The notes under the pieces were generated by a model. The model was not told the origin of the DNA. It saw only the letters and a program-made list of their open reading frames with translations, and made no database searches. A stretch of 64,000 nucleotides of DNA from Nectonema munidae. Its lineage: Eukaryota; Nematomorpha; Nectonematoida; Nectonematidae. Below, piece after piece: positions 54,832-64,000 of the stretch. Position 1 is the stretch's first letter, and every line of letters begins with the position of its first letter. The position numbers were made by a program, and so were the translations under genes. Where the stretch lies: assembly GCA_030549495.1 (NCBI GenBank), contig JAUIRK010000953.1:1330001-1394000 (forward strand). Direction: 5' to 3'.

Positions 54832-57800
54832 TATGTTTTTCTTTCTTCTTCTTTATTTAGCCTCTTCGTTTTCGAAGGTTGGCATGAACCCTTTCTTCAA
54901 TATATTTTTGACATTTCTTTATGTATTTTTCTCTATCATTTGCAAGTCTCTTCAGTTCTGATTTTTTTGATTTTCTTTATGGATTATATAAAATGTGTTT
55001 GTGGTGAAAATCACAAAATCTTATTGGCTGGAATATGTTGTCAATCAAGTAGTGCACTTCAACTTGATAAATCTATTTACAACCCACAGGTTCGGTAAAA
55101 TAAAATATTCAGAACTTTTTTTACGTAGTTTAGTTTTCTTTTCGAACGCAATTTCGAACCGTAATTTTATCAAAAAAGCTATCGTCTCGTATTTTCTAAA
55201 CTTGACCTACCGTTTGCTATCATTCATCAAAAGAAATTTCGCGCGAGATTACAATTTGTAAGTACGGGCAATAATAAAAAGCGCGTAACACCAAAACTCA
55301 TATTGTTCAAAACCGCGCTTGGCAAGGTATTCATGAACTTATAAAAGGGTGGGCAAACGTTTTCATGAAAGTTTTCATTAAATGAAGCATTTAAAATGTA
55401 CAGCTTTAAAGCTCCGCGTGGTATAGTAAAATGGGCAATGTTTAGAATATGCAAGAGAAGTTTTAAAGAACCGATTGTTAATATTAAAAAAAAAAATTAT
55501 TGGTTCAAATTCTTTTTTTGCATATACTACTTTTTTTCCATCAAAATCTTAATTTTTAAAGTAAATTTGTTTAGACATCTGTAAGAAAATGTAATCATGA
55601 AAAAACTTTGTTAGTTATAAAACTTATTTTATAAATAATTGCCAAATTCTCGTTTATTATATACACTCTTTGAAACAATAAATATGAACCAAAAGTAACT
55701 TCATTCTTTAAAACTTAAAAAATAATAAAAAAATAAAAAGATTTTTTTTTTAATTTTTTTAGAATAAATTTAGAACTCAAGTGTGAAAATTAAAAAAAAT
55801 AAGAGAGAAAAAAGTTGGCCATTTTGGCAAAAATACTTTCAATGGTATTATGATCCTATTCTTTGAATATCTAAAATTTTCCAGTCAATCAAATTTTTTT
55901 GCGTCCATATTAAACTAACGGTGAATAAGCTTAAAAGGACTTTATCTCAGGGGACCGCATAAAAACCTTTGAACGCCTTCTTTCTTATATGGGATATGGA
56001 TAGTGTCTGCAAATTTGTGTATGCCCTTGTTTTCATATGAGCGGGTATCGGGTTTGAATACCAGAAGTCATGCACACTTTGATAGAAGTAATGACTATGC
56101 CATCTCTGATATTAAAACACTCTACCAAACTGTTAATTTTACCAGATGTACCAATCGACTCGATTTCACCTAGTCACTATCCTAATTTACTAAGGCAGTT
56201 AGAAGTCAATAAAGTCAACTTTTGAATTCGAATAGTACTTATTATAAAACACTTAAATAGTCTTATTTCATAAAGTTTGTGTAAAAGAAGCCCAAATTAT
56301 TAGGTACTCATTTATAGCCCATTTTTTGTAAGTAATGTAGATTTTGTAAAAATTTAACAAGTTAACAAACAAAGAGCTCCTTTTCCAAAGAGAATACTCT
56401 AAAATATTACCTTGTATCTTTACAATAATAATAATATTAATAATAATAATTGATTGAAAAAAGCGATTATAGAATAATTTTTATGTCAACTTTTTGAGGT
56501 CGCTACGTCATTTTTGAAGGATTGATAGGTCAACTTTAAACATTTATCTATAGTTTTTAATTTATTTTTTTTAATTGACTTTAAAATTCAGTCCATTAAT
56601 TAATACATTTTTTCAAGACCAAAAATCTGTCTCAATAGCTCATTTCTTTATCAATTTGTATCTTTTAGCTGATTTAAAATGAGCATTCTTAAGAGTTCTA
56701 ACTTTTGCCATTAGAATATTTATAAAGGCATAATGCTACTAAAAATTTCCGTTTAAAACTTAATTATTACATTCGCAGTTTTTTCCTTCAGAATTGATAC
56801 CTTTTTTGAATAGAGCATATCAAAAACATATGGTTATATTTAATTTATAGAAACTAACTATTTTAGTTATAAAAGTTTTTTTCTATTAATTTTCTCACTT
56901 CTCCTCTAAACCTTGATTTTTCTGATATAGTGTTAATTTTTGTTTCCAACTACTATGCAAGTTTTAATCTCAACATCCGCTCTTATGTTTTATATGTAGT
57001 CAATTATATTTCAAGGTCAAAATACTATAAATGACCTTGTTCGCTATTTTTTTGTTTTTGTCATCATAAAATGTCTCATTACTCAAGTGTAACAGATATA
57101 ACATTTTAAAAAATGAGGGAATGAATGTGAAAATAACATATTACCTCTTTGCTATAAACAACACAGAAAAGTCTTTAGTAAAGTTAAGTAGTGAATGCAA
57201 TTAAATCAAACAGTCAATACTGAAAATTTCTAAACTAACGAATTAGTTCAATTTATTTAATCATTTTAGGGCAATTTTGCCCGCCCCCCTCTTCCACCTT
57301 AACTAGTATTTTTCATTTGAATAATTAAATTTATTTTATTGCTTAAAGATATAAAATAGGCCTGGATATTTCAATCAGAGCACAAAGAATAAGCTCCTGT
57401 AATGGGGACATGTAATAATGAAAATATTTTTTGAAACGTTCTTCACTGAATCCAAGATATTTTGAATTTATACATTTTCCGTTTGATTGGCTGTCTTTTT
57501 TATTTGGGATGTTTCGCCTTCAAACCCTTACACTATAAACTCTGAATGAATGAATTTAATTAGTTTTATATTTATGCATTCAATCAGGTTTATTTTGATT
57601 GATAAAACAAGATTCATTGTGGATATTGCGTTCTTCTTTGAAGATGAATGTTGAATCCGTGGAAAAAGTGCTTAATCTGAAATCGTTTAAAATTCGAATT
57701 TATAAAGACTTGCATTTTCCAGGCCTTACACTTTGGAAATTATATGACAAATGAGATGAAAAAAAAGGCACATTTCGATTTCAAACTTTTTGACTCTGCT

Positions 57801-59605
57801 GCTTTTGTAGATAAAAGTATTGATTCTTCTAGTCATCATAGTCGCAAATAACAATTTTAATTGCTGGATGCTTTCCAGTTACTTTCTGCATGAATGCTCT
57901 TGGCGTATTGCATATTTTATATATTTTATTTGTATACTACATTAGTAAAATACAAAAAAAATTTCCCCGATTTCATTGACGCTTTTTATGAAATAATAAG
58001 AGCACGGGATGAACCAATCACAGGTCGACTCTCCAGCACATCTTTTTCTAGATCACTAAATATTTCATATCTAATGGCCCATCTTTAAAGAAAACGCTAA
58101 AAGAATCTTATTTGCCTCTATCTCCTTATTCCTGTTTCTTAGGAGTACACAAACATTTTCCACATCTCCTCCTCTTTTATTGATATATATGCTCCTCATT
58201 TTTTATTTTAAAAAGTTCAAATGAAAAATTATGAAAATAACAAAAAAATAGATATTTTATCATTTTATTTCTAAAAAAAAATTAAAAAACTAAGCTAATT
58301 TGAAAATGTCAGTGCTACAAATTCGATCATGTTTTTCAAATAATGGCTATTTTATCGCATAAATTAACACCTGCTTTTTCGCAATTTTTTTTCGATACTT
58401 GTAAGAATTGTTTTACGATTTCTAGATAGTCAACCCCTCCCTCTGTTCGGATAGTCACTTTTTTTCAAACTTCATTTCCTACCCGGACTGTAAGTGCTAA
58501 CATTTTTTATCCATACCTCCATGCATTTATTTTTAGATTTTTGTTCGAATTTCTGAATATTTTTTGTTCTTAATCTCTTTTACTACTTTTTTCTGTATTC
58601 AGTGCTTTTTTGGTTTACCAAGCATTGAAATAACCTGCTCGTATACTATTTTTTCGGTTTTCACACACACACGTTTTTAATCCGCATGTTTCACACATTA
58701 ACGCTTCATAGATATACGAAAACACTGTTTGCTTTGGTTTAAACTTTTTTTAAGTAGTTCTGAATTCTGATATATATTTTTTTAGATTTTTAGTGTTTTG
58801 GTTATCGTCATTAAAATCTCAATTTACCTCTGAAATACGTGATGTTTGGAAGAACTTTTTCAAGTTTCTTTAAAAGGTAATTTCTACTTAATAATATTTC
58901 TATTACAGTGACATATTTTTATTTGGAGTGTGTCCAATGTTGTCATACTCTATATGTTTGCATACATACATGATTTGTGTAAAAGTAAATCAACAAATAC
59001 TGCTTATAAAAGATCTCATCTTTGAGATTATGAACTCATTTTTTTGCGGCCATGTTTTTTCTCTATTAACATTTCTGATTTTATCATTCTCAATGTTTCT
59101 TATTTTCCTTGATTACACACTTTATAATCACATTACCGCATCTAGATTAAAAAAGTTCTAAAATTTGGATTTCAGCGATCCTCACTTTACCATTAATTTT
59201 TTATTATATATTTGCCTTTTTTATTAGAAGTAGGAGGCTCATCTTAACAAAATCAAAAAATATGATTGCCAATGCTTCCGGTAATTTTCTATTTTTTCGG
59301 AAAATACGCCCGTCAAATGATATAGCTTCACATTATGCAACATAGTATGAGAACTCGGAATGCAATCGAAAGATAATAATCTAAAGTTGAGGGGTGATGC
59401 AGAAAAATCAAGAAAGTGATTCAGAAAGATGCGTTTTACCTTCCTCTTTTATCCATAATGAATACAAATGCAGTGAAAAATTTGTTATAAAATCGCTAGA
59501 TATCTATAGAAAAGTCGACTCTGGTGAGTTAACAACCGCTTAATATATATATACTTATTAGCGCGGAAGAAAACCCCATTTAAAACCGAGAAGGAAACAA
59601 CTTTC
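54832..59605. other. 4.8-kb AT-rich intergenic stretch upstream of TTC19
   Basis: Open frames here are short and of low complexity. No conserved motif, terminal repeat or tRNA-like box was recognised. A (CA)n-like acacacacac lies near 58663. An upstream TTC19 exon with the start codon should lie somewhere near the right end of this stretch but was not identified. Confidence 0.4.
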
Positions 59606-59609
59606 TTAA

Positions 59610-59870
59610 CCCATTTATAACCCGTTAACGCCCATGTCGACTATAGTCGACTTTACAAAAATAAAATCATCTGCGTTTATCAAAGCTCTTTAATACAAAT
59701 CTTCTGCTTTACATTAGATATCGTCTGATTATTCTGGTCGTTAACGGGAGGCCAAGCAAAGCAGACGATATCTAAAAAAACGCAGACGATTTATATTCAA
59801 AGTCATTGAAAAAAGCAGACGAAGATGAAATTACTTATGTTCCAAAATAGGAACATTGGCCGTAAATGGG
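59610..59870. mobile_element. piggyBac-like MITE pair: family B nested in family A
   Basis: The outer element (family A) begins after TTAA 59606-59609 and ends before TTAA 59871-59874. At its own near-terminal cccatTTAAggcc, a TTAA site, it is interrupted by an inner family B element (59621-59748) with ends CCCGTTAACG and CGTTAACGGG. The outer sequence resumes with aggccaagcaaagcagacg. The pair sits about 120 bp upstream of the first recognised TTC19 exon. Confidence 0.85.
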
Positions 59871-59988
59871 TTAAGTAGAAAGAATTTTGTTTCTTAAAAA
59901 TGTAAGGTTAAGAAGGAAACAACGTAAACCGATTTATTAGCACGTTCGATTTGTTCGTAAACAAATGTTCCTAAAAAGAGATTTCTAG

Positions 59989-62900
59989 TTCGGCTTTATT
60001 CGTTTTAAGATACAAGGCCTTCCACACAAACGCCACACTCCTTGGGATTCTTTCTTATCAAGTAATCTCGGTTGACACTGATAAAAGTTCTTTGCTTCCG
60101 ATTAATGAAATCGCCTTAACGACAATGAGCGAAGAAGAAAAGAAGAATTTAAAAAAACTTCTACAGCTTTCATTTCAAGCTCAGCAAGCAAAAAACTACT
60201 CTACTTCCGACAATCTTTTGCACATGGCTCTTAACGTATCATTTTTTTTTCCCTTTTTTTAAATTGTTCAAATTTTTTCATTTTAATCAGAATAAGGAAA
60301 AATGAAGTATATGATTTTTCTAATTTTTAGGAAGCCCAAAAAGCAAAGAGTGAACACTTGATTACGTATATTTACGATGCCCTTGGAAATCTTGCTTTTC
60401 ATTCCGAAGATTTTTCAAAAGCTGAAACTATTTATAAAGTATAAATTATTTTTTCGTGGGTATAACTTTAGTAGCCTTAAGTATTTGCAAACTTGTATTT
60501 CGCCTATCTACTACAACAGTTTGATAAATACAACAAATTTTAAGTGTAGCTGCTGTTTAAGTTTCAACTCAAATACCGATGTTGTATTGAAGGGAAAAGT
60601 AGTAGTAGGCGGCGTAGAATTAGAAGAGATTAAACAATTTTGTTATTTAGGTGAGATTTTAGACAAATCAGGTAGTGTAAGTAACTCTGTAGAACATAGA
60701 AATAATTTTGCACAAGAAAATAAGAAAATTAAAGACGAGAATATAAAAAACAAGTTTATTAAACAGGTAAAAACAAATGGTGTATTAGAAAATAGAAATT
60801 TAAAGCGTTAAGTGGTATTTTGTGCAATAGTATCTTTTCGTTAAAATTAAGGGGTTTTCTTTATAGAAGTTGCATTAGGTCTGGTTTAGTGTATAGTGGC
60901 CAAAGTTGGGCTTTAAAAGAATTTGAGAAAAATAGACTAAACAACACAGAAATGAGGATGTTAAGAATTATGTCTAAATTTAATTTAAAAGCTAAAATAA
61001 GTAATGAAAAGATAAGAAGTTTATGTGAAGTAAATGAAATAGGTAAAGTATTAGGGAAAACAATATACCGAATCATCTACAAAATTTTGGTCTTCAAAAT
61101 TTTTTGGCTCAAAGCTTAAAATTTTTTAATACAAGTTCTTATTCAATACTATTTTAAAATTTATATTTTTAAGATTTAAATTGATTTTTTTTATAAAATT
61201 GCCTTAACCCGTTAACGACCAGAATAATCAGACGATATCTAATGTAAATCAGACGATATCTAATGTAAAGCAGAAGATTTGTATTAAAGAGCATTGATAA
61301 ACGCAGACGATTTTATTTTTGTAAAGTCGAGATATGTCGACAGTGGTCGATAACCGGTAAAATGTTTGGTCCAACGAATTCACTATAAATAAGGCATTGT
61401 TTTAAACTCGCGAGAATCATCAACGATATAATGGAGTTGTTTAGGCAAAGCGTTCGTATTTTCAAGATTTTGTTTCAAGTGATGAAGATATCATAATTGT
61501 AGCAAGTTATTATATTATCTCTATCTCCTCCCTAATTACACCCTCTTTTTTAGCGTGGTTTCTTCTGCCTTTAATATAACACGAGAGTTTTTATGGCGTC
61601 AACAAAGTGTATACCATTAATCTGTAATTACTGTTGTTTGCTTCGAACTTCCATCAATTATCACTTCTCTTTTTGGTGTCACTCTTTATTGAAATCGGTA
61701 AACTTTGTTGTTGTGGTTGATGCTGTTTTTTTATGTTTTCTCATTGTTTCGAATTATGTTGCTGAGCTTTCTTAAGCTTCTGACTCATTCCTCCATTCTT
61801 CAAAATGGCGAACATTGAGGACACTCATGTCCCTTTCAAAGAGATGGTGGACGCGTTTATGGATCAGTAAGTAGATAAAGCTCTCCGGGAGCAAATTGCA
61901 CAGAAAGATGTCCAGATATTTAATAATTCGTTAAGTACCAGATAAAACAGATCACTCTTTTGAATTTATATTGATTTCACTTAGAAACTGGGCATCGTTG
62001 GCTATCCATTTTTTGGGGTTGTTTTCTATTAAACGCGTTAAAAAATAATTTAGGAATCTTTATTATTGCGTTTTATTTAGTAAACGAAAGTATACATTTT
62101 CGGTGTCATTGAGTGATTGCCGTCATTGAGTGGTAGAACGCTAAAATAATTTTTTTTAATTATTTGTCTAAGTCAGTGATTCCCAATCGGTGTGCCGCGG
62201 CATTAAAGGGTGCCGTAAGATTTTTTAAGGCTGCCGCCAAAATTGTGCAACTACTTTAAAACTTAATACATATTGGTATTATTATATTTTCTGTGATAGC
62301 AGGATCAGTATAAATTTTTTTATATGATCTCTGTATAAGGTATTGTTGCATCAATGCAGATGTATAAATAAAAAAAATTATAATAAAAAAACTATGGAAA
62401 TTTTAAATAAATTTTTCCTCAAAGGGTGCCAGAAATTTTTAAAAGGCTCGCCAAGGGTGCAGCAGTGGGCCCCGCGCTTCTCATTTTTCATTTTGATGAT
62501 ATATTGTATGATTTCGCTAAACGCAAGGTTCGCAAACTAAAGTTACTTTGATCGTCATTTTGTGTTAATGGAAAAGTAATAAAACAAATCCCTTTTCTTT
62601 TTTTCAAAATCTTGTTTCTCACTTTTAATCTTTTTTCCTACCCACACTCGGCTATGGGTTATGTTCAATCTTGTTTGGTTTGTGTCTTCTTTAAATTTAT
62701 AAAACAGACGGAGATCAACGAAGACATCCATAATAGCGTTCCGTTATGAAAGGTTTAGGAGTCTGCAAATTTTTTTTGAAATCAAGCTAGGATTGTATCT
62801 CGGTGACATGGAGACTCCTACTTTGCCTCTCTCTGACTTCCAAAAATATAAGTTTATTTCGAAGCAATTACTCTCATTTTAAACACTTACAATAAATGAT

Positions 62901-63735
62901 CCGATTGTGTTATTGACAGCTTCACTAGTACAGCTTTGGCGAAAGTTTTTCTAAAATTCAAGATTCCCTCTATAAATACTTTTTTCTAGATATCCAACGT
63001 CACAATCCTGCGAATGAACCTATATAAAATACCTATATATAAGCTCTGCACCCAAACCCCTTTTGTGATTCCTTCCTGTTTTTTCTGTTCTCTACTCCCC
63101 TCTCCTCGCGCCTAAGCATAAACATATTTTTTTACCAATCATTCAAAATGTTATAAAACTTAGTATAAAATATTATTCTCTGAGATGAATGTGAAAGAAA
63201 TGAATAATGAAAAGAAGGGCAATCATTTTTATCACTTGCCTCATGAAATTTTGCTTCGTTCTATTAAAAACGTTTCGTTATGTGATGGGAAAAAGTTATA
63301 TTTGATATTATAACAGACATGACACAAGTATACTAATTTAATAAAAAAAAATACAAACAATTTTTAAGATGTTTACCTGCGATCTTCAGCTACATATCGT
63401 AAATGTCAACTAAGTTCCATGTTTAATGTTTATACACATGTGACATTTTTTATGTATGAATGATTTATCATTTAAAGAACGTGGATTATTTCATTAAGCT
63501 TTATAATTTCGATGTTAGCCATGATTTTTTTCTTTAATTGAAACATTAGGAAGTATTGAAACGAATAATCAAAAATCCTGATCCTCAAGATTTCGATCTG
63601 GATTTCTTAGAAGTGAGTCTTAAATTGGCGAATGTCTACGCTGGAATGAATGAAAAGGCTAATGCTGAATCTGGGTTTGAATTTTGTCTGAACCGAGTTC
63701 AAAGCATGATTCAAAATCAATCAGATATTAACGAT
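59989..63735 (+). CDS. TTC19: TTC19, mitochondrial TPR protein, three exons (5' and 3' incomplete)
   Basis: TTC19 is an inner-membrane TPR protein that helps clear Rieske-protein fragments and so maintains respiratory complex III. Exons are 59989-60235, 60331-60438 and 63550-63735. Acceptors (atttctag, ctaatttttag, gaaacattag) and donors (GTATCA, GTATAA, GTAAGT) are present, and the joins are in phase zero. Protein segments EEKKNLKKLLQLSFQAQQAK, ITYIYDALGNLAFHSEDFSK and VSLKLANVYAGMNEKANAES followed by GFEFCLN match, as I recall it, human TTC19 (ITYTYDLMANLAF, ISLKLASIYAAQN, AGYEFCI). The helix-turn-helix TPR pattern is evident. The first exon begins SALFVLRYKAFHTNATLLGI, rich in Arg/Ser/hydrophobic residues and suiting a mitochondrial presequence, but its ATG must lie in an upstream exon not found. 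The remaining TPRs lie beyond the right edge. The second intron (3.1 kb) holds a LINE fragment and MITEs. Confidence 0.9.
60530..61090 (+). mobile_element. LINE fragment in the TTC19 intron (same family as 400-1078)
   Basis: Frames encode VELEEIKQFCYLGEILDKSG and SVSNSVEHR, then LRGFLYRSCIRSGLVYSGQS and WALKEFEKNRLNNTEMRMLR. These are the post-RT thumb and connection regions of a LINE ORF2. There is one frame change between the blocks, and it is truncated before the WFGH motif. It shares SGSVSNSVEH, WALKE.EKNRLN and EIRSLC.VNEI-type text with 400-1078. Confidence 0.82.
61208..61357. mobile_element. piggyBac-like MITE (family B) with internal 21-bp duplication
   Basis: TTAA precedes CCCGTTAACGACCAG. 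The segment cagacgatatctaatgtaaa occurs twice in tandem. The right end is gtcgataaccgg followed by taaa. It is in the TTC19 intron. Confidence 0.82.
61358..62175. other. TTC19 intron sequence with a short GC-rich frame
   Basis: At 61805 gcgaacATT follows an ATG (61804-61806) in good context. It opens MANIEDTHVPFKEMVDAFMD and stops at cagTAAgtag, which could equally be a GTAAGT donor. After the stop the frame continues VDKALREQIAQKDVQIF. It may be a fragment of a gene or element with one stop; not recognised. Confidence 0.25.
62176..62530. mobile_element. hAT-like MITE end
   Basis: CAGTGATTCCCAATCGGTGTGCCGCGGCA is a typical hAT end, followed by aagggtgccgtaagatt and, further on, aaagggtgccagaaattttt. 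The right terminus is not clear; its limit is a guess. Confidence 0.5.
62531..63549. other. TTC19 intron, nothing recognised
   Basis: No conserved frame or repeat end. The intron ends with the acceptor gaaacattag at 63540-63549. Confidence 0.5.
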
Positions 63736-63814
63736 GTAAGTTATTTAAGCATTTATTGCATAGGGTCTGGCATTATTCTTGAGATTGTTAATCACAGTTT
63801 TGTGATTTTGTTTT

Positions 63815-63900
63815 TAAAAGTCGCGAGCCTTGGGGATCGAACTCTCTACCTTCAACTGTTAAGCTGGCAGGTCCACCAGCCAGTATTGGGGCTCTTCTTT
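63815..63900 (-). repeat. tRNA-derived SINE-like sequence
   Basis: Minus strand: an A-box-like TACTGGCTGGTGGACC and a B box GAGTTCGATCCCC lie between GAGCC and GGCTC, which could pair as an acceptor stem. The anticodon arm does not pair well, so it is not a functional tRNA. It sits in TTC19 intron sequence after the last exon seen. Confidence 0.5.
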
Positions 63901-64000
63901 TCTATTTTGTGATTCTCCTTTCTCACTGAGTGAATGATTTGGTTGATTTTTTGGGCTTACCTATCCCCAAAACATCAGGTGAATAGTTAAATGTTAAAGT

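Noticed and set aside
60377-60530. Start of a plus-strand frame overlapping TTC19 exon 2
   Set aside because: It is read in a different frame from the TPR exon and only later becomes LINE-like; not a gene of its own.
1-64000. LTR retroelements, retrovirus-like or Polinton-type elements, CRISPR arrays, bacterial operons
   Set aside because: None was recognised by eye: no long terminal repeats with tRNA primer sites, no integrase or capsid motifs, and no spacer-repeat pattern.

Overview
The window looks like AT-rich nuclear DNA from an invertebrate animal. Three conserved eukaryotic genes are recognisable, two of them with introns that have GT-AG borders and matching phases. The rest is dense with eukaryotic transposable elements (non-LTR retrotransposons, pogo-like, hAT-like and piggyBac-like elements, tRNA-derived SINEs). 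There are no operons, ribosome binding sites or CRISPR arrays. The LINE and MITE mix would suit an arthropod, perhaps a crustacean, but the sequence alone does not settle the phylum.

Region 1 (1-12.5 kb, minus strand): the 5' 60% or so of UTP20, the giant HEAT-like scaffold of the small-subunit processome. Fourteen exons can be placed from 12536 down to 1128, including one exon of 3.4 kb; the gene runs off the left edge. Its introns hold LINE 3' ends, a pogo-like MITE with an acidic transposase tail, a hAT-like MITE and a satellite-like tandem repeat.

Region 2 (12.7-24.4 kb): a repeat nest. A hAT-like element contains a piggyBac-like MITE; then come an unclassified mobile-element protein, a minisatellite, and an old pogo-like element split by a nearly intact 5.3-kb LINE with 13-bp target-site duplications. 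The LINE has a zinc-knuckle ORF1 and an endonuclease-RT-RNase H ORF2 with a single apparent frameshift.

Region 3 (26.4-27.9 kb, plus strand): an intact intronless gene for the E2F dimerisation partner (TFDP/DP), followed by a poly(A) signal.

Region 4 (28-59 kb): about 31 kb with no recognised host gene. It holds two tandem arrays, an RT fragment, SINEs, many MITEs (two with very long G/C homopolymers), fragments of two hAT transposases, a pogo-like element with a transposase C-terminus, and one candidate 64-codon terminal exon.

Region 5 (59.6-64 kb, plus strand): three exons of TTC19, the mitochondrial complex III quality-control protein, truncated by the right edge. A nested pair of piggyBac-like MITEs lies just upstream and a LINE fragment lies in the large intron.

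The host genes act in unrelated processes (ribosome assembly, cell-cycle transcription, respiratory-chain maintenance); no linked pathway or new multigene system is evident. The most informative features are the nested and tandem repeat structures. No LTR retroelement, retrovirus-like or Polinton element was recognised.
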